A stretch of DNA of 64,000 nucleotides. It comes from Larimichthys crocea. Its lineage: Eukaryota > Chordata > Actinopteri > Sciaenidae. Each line of letters starts with the position of its first letter. Positions within the stretch are counted from its first letter, which is position 1. The translations under genes were made by a program, and so were the position numbers. The DNA lies in contig NC_040022.1 in the NCBI RefSeq assembly GCF_000972845.2, positions 19,956,713 to 20,020,712 on the forward strand, in the 5' to 3' direction. The notes under the pieces were generated by a model. That model was not told the origin of the DNA. It saw only the letters and a list, made by a program, of their open reading frames with translations, and did no database searches. Positions 13,680-26,505 of this stretch are shown one piece after another.

Positions 13680-14100
13680 CATGTTTCCTGTTTTATTTTG
13701 TAATTCTCTCCTCTCCTTGTGTCTGTAAATTTACGTCCTGCTGTTGTTACATTTCCCACCAGTTTTGATCGTTGATTAGTTTTCACGTTTCTTGTGTTCA
13801 CTTGCGTACTGTATGTAGTCCATGTGTTTCTTGGTTCGTGTCAGGTTGTCTGCATCCATTTTCCAGTCTGTGCATTCTGTCTTTATGCTTGCCTCTGTGT
13901 TTCTGTTCTATTGTTCTTTGTCGGACTTTTGCCTTGGGGCTTTTTTTCATGGATTGTTGGATAAAGTTTGCTTTGTACCTGTTCCTCAGCTGCATTTTGT
14001 CATTTTTATGTCATCCTGCCTGTCGTCTAAGTTAGTAAAGTTACCCTTTGTTTACTCAACCTACCTGTCTGCATTTGGATCCACTTTCTGAATAAAACCA
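13680..14100 (+). repeat. T-rich LTR-like repeat block
   Basis: The organisation is like 4,660-5,115: it starts with TTTCCTGTTTTATTTTG, has a long T/GT-rich body including CGGACTTTTGCC and GGATTGTTGGATAAAG, and ends near TCCACTTTCTGAATAAAACC. It is probably a solo LTR or another 3' end with a polyadenylation signal. Boundaries are approximate. Confidence 0.35.
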
Positions 14101-15980
14101 TAGCAGTTATCAATACATTTTACTTTGACCCAAAAATATCAATCTGCTTTTGGCACTAGAGAACGCCAAGGGACCACCATAGACAGTATAATACACTAGC
14201 TGAGAATTCTGAACATCTGTATAGACATATGAAAACACTGTTGGTTCTAGAGGGGATCACCAAAATCAATAGGATTCATCCTCTAGGAATATTGAATATC
14301 TGTGGCAAATATTTTAACAATCTATTCAGTAGCTGAGAATATATTTCACTCTGAACGACAAACAGGACATTTCAGGAGATCATTAGCAGGATTTATTCCC
14401 TGATTGCCTGTAGAAAATTTTATCACAGTATGTCCAAAAATTGTTGAGACTCTTCAGTCTGGGCAAAAGTTCTGGACCATCCAACAGAGCCAAGTCACTA
14501 GACTAACTAAGAACAAGGCAGCTTCCTGTCCAGATTAACTCATTAATACAGTCATTGTTTTCTACACAGTCAGTTTTCTAAGTAATCAGAGGTGTTTTGT
14601 GACATATTTGTCTTGATTCATATGCACTCCCATTAAAAGAGAAGATATATGGAAATACTCAACCAATGTACTTATTTACTTACCTACACAGTGCTTAACT
14701 GAGTGTACTCAGTTACATTCCACCACTGACTATGACAAATTTAAGGACAAACATAACAACAAATGCAGGCCATGAAGGGTCACTGTGTGGTTTGATGAGT
14801 ATGGAAATGATGTGAATAATGTACGCTCCACCAGCATCATCAAAACACTATATGAGAGAATACAGTATATTTCAGAAGAACGAGCTGAGAAGAAGGAGAA
14901 CTGAAGCTGTTCTGGAGACCTGTAGAGGCCCAACAACTAATATATTATATAATGTTTTGCCTTAGATGCCTGAGATGATCGACATTATTCATCTTTAAGA
15001 ACAAAAGAGTTCTTGTTTATGATTTCACTGCAAGAATTGCAAAGACTGAGTAGGATCCAACTGGAGAGCCTGGAGAGTCACCGGAGGGAGATCTGCAGGA
15101 TGTCAGTAAATATTAAATGAATGTTTTAATACTGATATTAGTGACAATGATGCTGGCGTTTTAGGCTGAATGTACACAAGCTACAGTTGTAAGTATTACC
15201 TTGGCAGCAGAAACTTGTTGGTGCAGGTACAAACAAGTTCACCATGGTACCATGGCTCAGGAACAATAAATGAAACCACGATGCAGAAAAATGTAATAAC
15301 TAAATCTCTAAAAAGGTTTTTGGATTTCCTGGAAAAGGTTGGAAAGGGTCATTAAGTCTTAGTATAAGCTAACAGTATGTCAGCATTTATTCTAATACCT
15401 CTAAGGAAAACCCTTGCATGACATTTATTTCTTTGGTATCTCTGATATTCATTTCTATTCCTCTCTGGGGCAAAGTGTAAGACATTGCGCAGAATAAAGG
15501 TTTATGAGAAGTGCAACAAAAGACTGCTTCTCTAATTGGACTGCAAATTTTGTGACAGACAGGTCAGGATAATGAGCCCAAAGAAAAAGAATAGACAGAG
15601 CGAAGCTGTTTGAATCGAGACTCTTTGGCAGTGGACAAAAGGCTTCTGCCACGGTCTTGGCAGAAAAACACACAGTCATCTTTTGACCTCCAATCTGTTC
15701 TACTTCTCTCTACTGCATGGTGCTCCTCGCGTCTCACCAGTTCATACACACTTAAAGTTATGTCAGGTCAAAACGATAGTAGATAAGTCACATGGCATTG
15801 TAACACAGCCTGAGCTCTGATGATAATGAAGGTGACACTGAGCAGCAATCCTGCTACCGGTCATGTGAAGATAACCTGGCTTGTTGCCACATTTGCAAAG
15901 CACATTGCACAGGCCTGAGCCTTAAAGCATTTACACAGGGTTCACTGGCTGAATGCATTCTTGAGTGTAGCTCAGACACG
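14101..15980. other. Gene-free stretch with one repeat end
   Basis: No exon is recognised. 14,655-14,727 ends in TACTCAGTTACATTCCACCACTG, the terminus of the teleost TACTTGAGTA-type repeat in reverse orientation. The rest appears unique. Confidence 0.35.
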
Positions 15981-15984
15981 GCAC

Positions 15985-16125
15985 CCACTTCAATCATACA
16001 TGACTTTTTAACATGTTAACAATATGCATGCAATGTGTTTTTAGAGTGTTGTCAACATGTTGTTAAACCTTTGATTTTTCAGATGTTAACAAGTTTATAA
16101 TGTATTGACAACACATTACATGCAT
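15985..16125 (-). repeat. Arm 1 of a long inverted repeat
   Basis: CACTTCAATCATACATGA, then a TTTTTAACATG core, GTTGTCAACATGTTGTTAA and GTATTGACAACACATTA. These form the reverse complement of 17,566-17,690 in the same order, with differences and an indel. Confidence 0.55.
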
Positions 16126-16193
16126 CCATCCATCCATCCATCCATCCATCCATCCATCCATCCATCCATCCATCCATCCATCCATCCATCCAT
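16123..16193 (+). repeat. (ATCC)n microsatellite
   Basis: About 17 perfect CATC/ATCC units, followed by TTATCTGTAACCGCTTGTCC. That junction is typical of a teleost repeat whose start is often preceded by this tetranucleotide. Confidence 0.9.
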
Positions 16194-17565
16194 TATCTGT
16201 AACCGCTTGTCCTCAGCCTATGATTTCAGACATCAACTTCACATAATTATGAGTCACTTGGCCACTTATCCAGTTCCAACAGGTACAATAGTTCCCATAA
16301 GTTCACCTTGGAAAAACAAACACATTCATTGACATTCTAGCTTTAACACCATTGATCAAACTTTAGTTTTCTATCATTGAAGACAAATGTGTGGGTAAAA
16401 TGTTACAGCAGTGGTGCTCACTCAATGCTACATTAGGTTACAGATCATTTTATGTGTCTTTGGAAAAAGTTTCAATTTAATTCAGGGTTATGACCAGCAG
16501 AGAGCACGTTATGACTAATAATGCAGTTTGTGAAAACCTAAACAGACCTGTTTTGTTCAGAGATTATTCACTCATCAGACCTAATGAGTTTATATTATCC
16601 ATTTTGATGGAATTTAAGACTTTAACAGTCGAGAATGAGTGCTTGTAATGAGGTCAGTTACTAATTTGATTTGGCTTTCCTGACAGCGGATAGTGCCAAA
16701 GTCTTAGGCCACCCTGAAAATTCTAAAACCATTTACCTTATAATTAAGTGTGTAGCCAATTAGTTGAAACACTTTCTAACATTGAAGTAAACACAAAGGT
16801 AGAAAGAAAACAGCCTGCTTATTATTTATTTGTAGAATCACACACATAGTTTCTATCTGCAATACCTGGACATAGCCATGCAGGATAATATACGCTGTCA
16901 ATTGTGTATTACAGTGCCACATTGATCACATCAACAGGATTATCATTATAACAGCCAGAACTCCCTTTATGTGCCTTTGTATGCTGGTTTAGCAATGTGA
17001 CAGACTTGAAATGGCTTACTGATGGGACTGACTCTCCCTGAAGAAAATGCTTTAATTAAAACACAGTCAGGATTGTGTTTGAATGTTTTGTTTCATTCAA
17101 TATATTAATATTAATTTAACTATGGGATTTTATCTCCCTCCCAAAGCACCTCATTATTTTACTATTTCATCATGATGAATAGTAGTCTTGTATGCCCCCT
17201 GTTATAACCCTGTCATAATCCTGAATTTAATTAAAATGCACAAAAAATTGTCCATGTTGTTTTAAAACAGATCATTAATATGATCTGTATCCTTAACTGG
17301 CCTTGAGTGAGTACAACTGTTGTAACTTATGATAGAAAACTAGTTTAGTAGAAGGGTTGATGAATGGTGTTAAAGCGAGAACATCCATCAATGTGTTTAT
17401 TTCATAAAATGGCAGCAGTGGTGCAAAAGAAGGCAATTTTATCTTGACAAAGGTATACAGAAATGATTTAACCCTACTGCTCATCAGCCAATTAGAACCT
17501 ATTACACTTACCTGTTCGAACTGGACAAACAACCAAGTGGCTCAAAAATATGTGAAATTAAGTTG
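16194..17565. other. Spacer between the inverted-repeat arms
   Basis: This is AT-rich DNA with no transposase-like frame. It may be the interior of a non-autonomous element bounded by the arms at 15,985 and 17,690, or unrelated DNA. Confidence 0.3.
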
Positions 17566-17800
17566 AGTTGTTTAATGTGTTGATAGCACGTTGTCAGTGT
17601 GACATGGATACATGCGACAAATCAACACGCATGTTGTTGTCAACATGTTGTCATCATGTTAAAAATCATGTATATTTGAAGTGGCTGGCTCACCATAGAT
17701 CAGCTCACTTTAGTCCTCCAATCCTCCAACTACACCGTGATGATCCTGAAACCACAGCAAGGACCCACTGCACCATTCATCACTGCCAGGTTTTAGGCTA
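17566..17800 (+). repeat. Arm 2 of the long inverted repeat
   Basis: It contains AATGTGTTGATAGCACGTTGTC, GTCAACATGTTG, CATGTTAAAAATCATGTATA and TTTGAAGTGGCTGGCTCACC. The end GATGATCCTGAAACCACAGC is shared with 20,160-20,335, so the family has at least three members here. Confidence 0.55.
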
Positions 17801-20085
17801 CAACCCATTAGTTAGGAGCTGTTTGTCCTTCCACACCAAGGCTTACCAGTGAGAACAACACAAGCAGTGGACTATAGTAGTCAAACTGCTGTGCTTGAGG
17901 GTACACGACTTGCAAACAATGGTACAAAAAGGTGCAGAGGTAGAGAGACACTTTCCTTATTTCAATTCTGGTCAAATGGATGCTCCTAAGTCCTCCTCAC
18001 TGTTATGGAATTTTCTGTCCTGAGGTTACAGAAGGTCACGTGTGGGCCTTGAGGTCCTCTGCAGTATTAATTGTTTGGCTTTGATTGGGAACAGTAGGTG
18101 CCAGCCTACCCTCTGTGGTGGCCAGGGTCGAAGAGACCTATTGCTGCCTTCCTTCTAGTATTTGTGGTGTTATCTTGGGGTTTAAAGTCTGACCACCAGC
18201 ATGAGTTGGGCAGAATGTGAGACCGACTCAGGCACTTCTGATGTACTTTGAGAGTGTCTCTAATTCTCCTTGGCCAAGTGTCAATACATATTACAGTATA
18301 ACACATCAGAGGCTTCTGAACACTTTCTTCCCTCCTGACCTCACCATTGACCATTGATTTCAGCAATTTCTCCACAACACTCACAATATAAACTATACAC
18401 ATTGTTGGCACGCCAGCATCCAGATCACATGCTGCCAACAGAAACAATTGATTATCGGGCAAGCCATGCATTCATGTGTAATTAAGTATCCAACATAATT
18501 AGTTAAGAGACAGGTCAGAATTAATCAGGGCCAATTAATCAACAAAAGAGTTTTGGGCATGTAAGGTTGCCCAGGTTTGCTTCTTGTAAGGTTTTCTATC
18601 TATTTTGCTGTAGACAGGAAAAATCTGGCATAGAAAGAATGAAGATATACAGCTTCTATTAGCTGCTGTGATTTGAGGTAATACATCAAAAAAAAAAGTG
18701 TTACATTTTGAATGAAGAGGGGTCAAAGGTGGCATTGTGTAACTAAAGTGATCATTAAATGAGGTGGAAGCTGCACTTCTTTTTCTTCTCCGCGCTTTGA
18801 AGCAGTCATCCGAGTCGCCCGGAAAAGGAGTAGTGGGGGGGGCTACAGCACCTTCACCTCTACTCTTTTCTCCATAATTAATTATCTTTTGTAAATTGGG
18901 TGTAAAATGGTGCTTGAAACCGAAACAATGTGTTTGGGATTTTCCTGTCTGTCTACACGAGGAATGTTGAGGTCTGTCAACTCTAATTGTGCCGATTAAA
19001 ACAAACCTAACCAATTATAATGAGTAGAATGACTCTGACACCAAAAACTAATTTGCTGCCATTGTCTCGTGCAGTCCTGACACATGAAGCAAACATATAC
19101 ATTCAACTAATCTAAATGTGCGCTTCAATGAGAAATTGTTTCTATCATAGCAGCTGTGTGTCCTGTTCCCAGGCATCGCATACAGTGTAAGTGACTGATT
19201 ACCCATGATGCATTGCTTACCAACTAATACACTTCAAGTTCAATCATCAGAAAGATAAATCCCAGGATGTCACCCGAAGTGAGGGACGTTTAATAAATCA
19301 TTTGTGCATGTCTATCAATGCATGGCCATAAAACATGTGCCATGTGTAATAAAGTCTGATGACCATGACGATAATTTACATTAAACTACTTTTTTAGTCC
19401 CTCAGTGTGTGTCAGATTTCAGCATCTATGCATCTTCACATTTCACGCTATAGTGAGCGTATTCTCACCGCGTTACCTTGCCATCAGACAGCCATTTCCC
19501 CTGGCACTACCTGTCTTAACCATAGAATTTACGTATTTCCACGGCTAAGCCAATTCCTATACCTGAGGATTTAACACTAACACTGAGGCAGCCTGGCTAA
19601 CAAGCTAATGAGCTAAGATTCACTAACAGCAGCTACAGTTTATTTGACTGTCCATCAGGTAACTCTGTAAATCAGTGAGAGTTGATGCAGAGCAGCAGGA
19701 AGACATCAGAGGGAAAACAAGAAAACATTTTCCTCATAAAATATCATCCACTTTCAAGTGAAAGAGCTGATTATATATGACTTAGTGTCGTAAAGCGCTA
19801 CATACATCTCACGGGTGAGTGTGCCTGGAACACAAAGTTACATACAAAGGATGAAAACAAGCATACAGGGCGCAGTGGGAATGACAGAGACACCGTTTGC
19901 CAGATTGCATGTCAGTGTAGCATTGACATGATTTAAGGTCTGTCATTCTATGCTAGAAAAGTTACAAAATGGAGCTTTAAATAGATTTTTCTTTTTCTGG
20001 TTGACCTTGGCTTTTTTCTGCTGACCCTGTCCACAGCAGTGCTTTGCTCCACTACCATGCCAGGAATTAAATAATGACTGCTGTA
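17801..20085. other. Gene-free stretch
   Basis: No exon is supported. A 159-codon minus-strand frame at 18,535-19,014 has no recognisable domain. Parts of 18,720-19,030 look like a dispersed repeat but I cannot name it. Confidence 0.3.
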
Positions 20086-20398
20086 TACTGTAGGCAATAC
20101 ACTGACATTACATAAGTACCTTAAACAACCCCATTATTATGTGAAATGAATGCCTGGGATCACATGTTAATATGTGACAAATCAACATGTTTAACATGTA
20201 AAAACATGTTAACATGTTAAAAACTCATATATAATGTTTAATAATGTGTATAACTGGCTGGCTTGCTATAGATCAGTTTAGCCCTCTGATGATGTGATGA
20301 TCCTAAAACCACAGCGAGGACCCACAGCACCATTCATAACTGAATGTTATCTACTGTAGGCAATACACTGACTATGCATAAGTACCTAATACAACCCG
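20086..20398 (+). repeat. 45-bp direct repeats flanking a third copy of the inverted-repeat family
   Basis: 20,086-20,131 and 20,354-20,398 share ACTGTAGGCAATACACTGAC and CATAAGTACCT with few differences. Between them, 20,160-20,335 carries AACATGTT palindromes, then GGCTGGCTTGCTATAGATCA and CCTAAAACCACAGCGAGGAC, matching 17,566-17,780. Confidence 0.6.
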
Positions 20399-23300
20399 AA
20401 CTATCCTTTTAATCACTGCAGTTACTTTCCGTGTAAACAACAAATGTGTGTCTTCACCAATACATCACAAACGGATACTTTTGTTAACCTTACTTTATCT
20501 GAATGTCAGACTGCTTGGGATTGGATGTGGCAGTGTGCCAGGACAGATTCAGGACAACCAAGAATGTGTCAGTTCAGGTTGCTCTCTTTCTGGGTAGGGC
20601 TGAAGGACAACAGCTGCACTTTGTAAAACATGTTAATATCTACTTTCCTGTGCAGTGCATGGAATACTTGATACTGGCAGGATTGAGAAATATTTGGAGA
20701 TATTTGGAAATAAAAGACTAACTGTTGCTGTGCATACATTAGCCTGGACCCCTGACTCCAGTATTTGAGCTACAAAATGAGACTACAATGAAGTCCACAT
20801 GTGAATGGGAGATTGCTACCTTGAAAATACACTGATGGACTCTGCATTATATGTTCATATTGGCTCTATAGCTTCTATTCACACACTTTACAGTGCATGC
20901 AGGCAGTTTTATCCAATAAACGATTAGACTAGATCTTCAAAATCTAAGCCTTTAACCTCTGATACTATAATTATAGAACAAACACCTTATGCTGCATGCA
21001 CCATCTAAGCCTATTATTCTCGGACAACTTGTTTTTTTCTCTTTACTGTTCTAGGTGCCCTATAGTTATAATATTTTAATCCAGGATTGAAGTCAAAAGC
21101 ATCACCCAGAGATCTAATCCATGCATGCATCCTTATTACCTACTCAGACATGTTGCTTTTGACAGCCGACTTTCCCATGTAGCATAAATATTTATTTTCA
21201 AGGTATTGAAATGATGTACATTTGGCTGAAAGACACATCGGTGGCCTCGGTGCAATTAAAGCCAAGCGCAGCTCGGATTGTCTTCCATGGACAGCCACTG
21301 ACAGGATTAGATATAATGAGGACCTGTAGGGACATGTAAGAGCAGTGGACAGAGTAATTCATTCCTCACAATGATGCCCTTTTTATTTATTCAACGCCAC
21401 AGTGTTGAGGCTGAGGAGATGAGCCATATAAAGAACGAAGTGTCTCAGGCAGGATGCAAAGACACTGTTTAGCCTGTCTTTTCGCTGTTGTACAAATCCT
21501 GTGACTTAGCTATTCGTTTTCTCGTGTTGTTTTCAATTTGTAACTCAGTGTGTTTGGGGCTATATTCAATACTTTAGGGGAAGATTGTGAGTGAATGCTG
21601 CATTTAAGAAGATAGTATATTTTTTGCACACGCTGCTGTCCATATATCAGAGGCATCTATTTTGCTCCCCAACTCCTTTCTGGTACTAGGCAATTCTTTA
21701 TGTGTTGCATGTACACTCTGAAGCCAGTTGGTAGATTTAGAAGAGCATCCATTCTGTGTTTTTACCTTGAAATCTTGATTCCATTTCTTTGTGTTTGTCA
21801 CCTGAGAAGAATACAGATTTAAAACAGGCTGCCATTGGTTGCTGGGCCAGATTTACAGCGTTACCTACACTCACTGGCTTTGACAGGGACATTGATGTTT
21901 TGTTGCCGTTACTGGAGAATTTTGCATTTTGGAAAGGAAATTCCTATTCAGCTGTTTCCAGGTAGCTGGCCTCTCAGTCTTCAGTTCAACTCGCATTATG
22001 GGCTTGATGTAGTGGACAACAGAGAGGCATCAGCTAAACGTGAGAAAATGGAAAAGGAAAGCAAACCTAAACAAAAGGGACTGCCACCATCCCCCTCCTC
22101 TTCTTCTTCTTCACCTCCCATCACATGTGCACATTTGTTCTGCAGAGCTCCAGCTCAGGGCGGGATCAATACTTAATTTAGTTGAGCATTCAGTCATCTT
22201 TAAGATTACAAACTTCATTTGATCACTGTATCATTACAGCAATGTGACTTCTTGCATCCTGAATTACTCTCACAGAAAACAGATTTTCCAAGTTTAATTT
22301 TGATGTTTTTCTCACCATCTTTATCTCTGTCTGACACGACAGAGAAAATATTCTCAATCATGTTGCTGGTATTTCACCGTTGTCAGGTATCTTTGTAAAA
22401 GGAACGAATGGATGCCAAGGAATATAACACTTGGCTGCAGTATTGACACTATTATAAAATCAGCAAAATAAACACCATAAATCCAGGCTGGTATAACAAG
22501 TCTTTTATATCTTTATGCCAGCACTGCTGCTCTGCATTGTACAAGCAAGCCAGATACACAGCAAACATTTTACTTTGTAGGGCAGAAATGCTTATAAAAC
22601 AGCAGTACACTCATTTATCAATAAAATAATCAATAATAATAAATAAAATAAAATATCCATACAGAGACAGTTCTGTCAGTCACAGACTTCTTTTTCTTTT
22701 TAATATTGCCATAAAGCTTCCTTTACATTCACTGAGCTCCATTTTGTCCAGTCATGCTGATGCTGAAGGTCAGAGGTCAGGGAGTGTTTCAAAAGTAGCT
22801 CCACACTGTGATAAGTGTTTTGTTGTTCTGTGCGTCTTGCAATCAAATTGGCCCCATCAGGCTATTGTCGTGCAATAATTGTAATTTGTAATTTGGCACC
22901 AGGACTACACACTCTGAGTAAGACCGCTGGTGTGGCAGCTTCACAGATGCATCATAATGAATCAGCATTTAATGTTGTTTTGTCAAATGATCAAAAACCA
23001 CCCACTCACCAAAAACACAAGCTTGAGGGATAATTATTTAGTCCTTTTCTTTCTATTTCCATCTGCAGCCTCAGTACAGCCTCACTCAAATACAAATCAC
23101 AAAGTGACATGTTTGCCAGCAGGGCCAATAGTTCTAATAGTTGGGTGCACTGTGTCATCAGTACAGCCTACACTGCTGCAACGTGCTGGCTCACCAACCA
23201 GATGCCAAATTTTGAGGTGAGGTATTTTCCCTTAGTAGTTTTCATTTCTAGAAATATATTTGTGTATTACAAACAAGGCGGGGAGAAAAAGATGAAAAGG

Positions 23301-24296
23301 AAGTTAAAGGGCTATGCTACGTCAGCTAACATTTGATCAGAGGTAAAGATGGAGGACAAAAGAACTTTCCTGAAGAAGCAGAAAGGCAGAGGGGAGCTGT
23401 TCAAGAGCCGTAAAGTCAGAACTTTTGATTTAAACAAGCCTTCCATTGATTAGTCCATCTTTTATGTTTGATGATTTTTCATTTCTAAAATCCATTAAAG
23501 CGCATTGAACTGCATTGAATGCTGAAGCCAAAGCACATGGAACATTTAGGGGTGGCTGTAGGACTTCAATCATCCTAGACGGTTCACTGGAAATCACACT
23601 ACCGTCAAAGTGGGAGGAAATCTGCTGATTGGACTGCACATTGCACAACTCATTGATATTTATTTATGTGATGACATAAAGACTGAACAAAATATGAAAA
23701 ATCTTTTTTGAAGACATTTGCAACATCACGTATATAAACACAAAGTTGTCTGGGATTAAAGGGAGACTTTTGAAAAAAAAAAACACAATCTTCCTCTTAC
23801 AATTGAAAGGTTGAAATTACAAGCAATAAAAGACTCTCAATGCCGAACCCTCTTAGTTACGGTTGCTACACCTGCCAAGCTTCCAATCTCACCATCTTTT
23901 GAAACAATGGATCTGTAAGATCCTTTAGACAGCTGAAATGAAGCAGATTTTATTAGCTGCAGTTGGGTAGTGAATCAATGTAACATTATCTCCAGTTAAT
24001 TTAATGTTTTCAGTTGACTCCTTTTATAGCCAGAATCTTATAATAAGATAAAAAAAAGAAAAGTGTATCTATATAACTGTAGCATTACTTTAGGAGAGTC
24101 TGAAATAATGTTTTGTGCAACTGGAATTAAGTCATTGTGAATAAACATTCCTTGAGTGATGATGAGGTATGAACTATAAAGTCAGAGTGACTTGATCATT
24201 TGTGAATGGTGAGTAACGGGACCTCATGATACCTCATGATGATTAGTTATGAATGAATTAAATGAATCACGAGTCATGCATTAGTTAAGCATTAAC
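20399..24296. other. Gene-free stretch, partly unique DNA
   Basis: No exon is recognised. 21,130-21,480 has balanced composition and no visible repeats and is a candidate conserved non-coding block. 22,618-22,656 is an AATAA-rich simple tract. Confidence 0.3.
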
Positions 24297-24600
24297 TTGA
24301 AGGATCAGTGTGTAGTTAATTTAGTGGTTGATGACTGCAACCCTCCCATCAGTCTCTCCTGCCTGGTGTAAAGGAGAAACTATGGTGGGCTGCTGTACAA
24401 ACATGGTATGGAAGAGGACCAGCAGTATCTGTAGATGTAAGAGGCTCATTCTAAGGTAACAAAAACATAAAGATTTTTATTTCAGGTCATACACTAATGA
24501 AAAGATAGTTGTATGTATTATATTCCATTTCTGTCATATTCTGTAAATGGAGAAGTGGATAGGAGACAAGATAGAGAAATCTTACACACTGGACCTTTAA
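24297..24600 (+). mobile_element. MITE-like non-autonomous DNA transposon copy 1
   Basis: This is a full-length-looking copy. The left end is TTGAAGGATCAGTGTGTAG and the right end CTTACACACTGGACCTTTAA, an imperfect terminal inverted repeat of about 18 bp. Interior motifs GAAACTATGGTGG, GGCTCATTCTAAGGTAAC and TATTATATTCCATTTCTG match a teleost repeat I know. It has no coding capacity. Confidence 0.75.
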
Positions 24601-24939
24601 ATATGGCGACTGACATACATGATATTATCCATAAGAACCGAATCTAAACATGCATATAAAACTGAATGAATATTTATTATATTTATCTACTGTATACTGT
24701 ATGCTCCACAGTGGATGTGCTAGTCATGAACAACGCTAACCTATAGCTGCACAAACTAATGCAGGTAATTAATGATGGCAGTAATTCAAACCTTTACTCT
24801 TGTGATTTGTCTTGTTATAGCCAGATCTCCACACTTCACGAGCAGGAGGTCCGGCTCAATTCATTATCATTCTAGTATAAGTTTGTATATCTTTAAACCA
24901 AACACAGTCATCTTGTTGACTGAACTGGATGCCCACATT
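24601..24939. other. Short gap between two mobile elements
   Basis: AT-rich sequence without recognisable features. Confidence 0.3.
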
Positions 24940-25574
24940 TACACTCAGCAAAAATATAAACTAAATACTTTGGTTTTGGCTGCCATTTTCCCCCTTTTGC
25001 AAGTCAATCCATCCACCTGACAGATGTGGCATGTCAAGATGCAGATTAAACAGCATGATTATTGCACATGTGTGCCTTGGACTGGTTACAATAAAAGACC
25101 AGTCTAAAACACAATGCCACAGATGTCACTGTTTTGAGTGAACATGTTATTGGCATGCTAACTCAGAATATCCAACAAAGCTGTTTCCTGTTCACTTCAC
25201 TACTGTAAACCATCTCCAACATTGTTTTAGAGAATGTTGCAGTGCATCCAACTGTTCTTATGACTGCAAATCACGTGTTTCCACACCAGCCCAGCACCTC
25301 CACATCCAGCACATCCAGAACAACCACCCAGACAGCTGATGCAACATCCGGCTTACGCAAACCAAAACATTTCTGCACAACCTGTCAGAAACCATCTCAG
25401 GCCCCATGGAGGCAGTGGGGTTATAGAATGGGAAGGCATCAGCTGCAGACAATGAACACAAGCGCGTTTTATTGATGCCATTTCGTCCCATTGTTATGCC
25501 ATTCATCTGCTGCCATCACCTCATGTTACAGCATGATAATGCATAGCTCCATGTTGCAAGGATCTGTACACAAT

Positions 25575-25786
25575 AGACATTTTGACATGTCATAGTGGAA
25601 AAGGAAACTCGCAGGTGTATTAATGATAACTGTGTTCCCCTAAGGGAGGTCCTCTCATTGTGTGTACTGGCACAATGTCACTCTTACTGGGAACTTAATG
25701 GAACAGAGCTGTTGTTACTGTTATAATGTCAACTGGTGTTTTTCCTGCTGTGACAGGGGAGAATGTCTGCTGTGAAACCAGTCCAG
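25575..25786 (+). mobile_element. Insertion 1 inside the Tc1-like relic
   Basis: About 212 bp separate the two halves of a contiguous Tc1 stretch (GTACACAAT and CCTAGAAGCTG). It begins AGACATTTTGACATGTCA, and its end carries GTGACAGGGGAGAATGTCTG. The reverse complement of that end starts similarly, which suggests short imperfect inverted ends. It is non-coding and unnamed. Confidence 0.55.
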
Positions 25787-25866
25787 TCCTAGAAGCTGAA
25801 AACATCCCAGTCCAAACATGTCACCCATTCAGCACGTTTAGATGATCTGGATCAGTTTGTGTAGCA

Positions 25867-26505
25867 ACCAATAATGTAATAAAGTCCAATAATGTAAAAA
25901 AGCCAATAACATGATAACATGCCAAAAATGTAATAATTTATTACATTAATATCAATAATTAATTTATTTATTACGTTATTGGTGTAGCATTAAAATAATC
26001 GTTATCCGATAATGTAATAATACATAAATAGGACTGTATTTCTTGGAAATAAAAGATTTTGCAGTTTTTGTGCAGGTTGCTCATCGAAAATAGATATAGT
26101 GGATGGCATAGTCGTCACATTAATTCATCAAGGGTACGCACTATGCAGCACTCTCTCTCTTTAATTATGATTGTAAAAGCCAGTTTGAGAATTATTTGTT
26201 GTACAAAACATTATTTAGACCATTGTTTATTTGTTTAGATATGTAAATTCATAATTTCACGTATGGGGGAATATTATTTAATTCATTACTGTGAAGTGTA
26301 TATAGTAGTTAGATCACTCAGTGGAATGTGCTAGATTTCAGGAAGAGATCATTGATCACGTGACCTACATGTGTTTGCTCAGAGTTAGATGAAAAAGTCT
26401 TATCAGTCTAGTTATTACATTACTGGCATGTTATTACATTATTGGCTTTATTACATTCAAAATGGCCAAAATGATTACGTTATCGGCAGGTATTACATTA
26501 TTGGT
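25867..26505. mobile_element. Insertion 2: foldback element with subrepeated inverted ends
   Basis: The left end consists of roughly 18-bp units of CCAATAATGTAATAA, repeated about four times from 25,867. The right end (26,411-26,505) is the reverse complement, with units of TTATTACATTATTGG. The interior of about 400 bp is AT-rich and non-coding. It splits the Tc1-like relic between TTTGTGTAG and CGACAGTG. No clear target duplication is seen. Confidence 0.7.

Noticed and set aside
16123..16193. Regularly spaced short repeats that might suggest a CRISPR array
   Set aside because: This is a continuous tetranucleotide microsatellite without spacers, in a vertebrate genome.
18535..19014. 159-codon minus-strand open frame
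   Set aside because: No recognisable domain, no splice context, and part of it looks repeat-derived.
25242..25475. Open frame within the Tc1-like relic
   Set aside because: The transposase region is deleted and frame-shifted; this is a remnant, not a gene.
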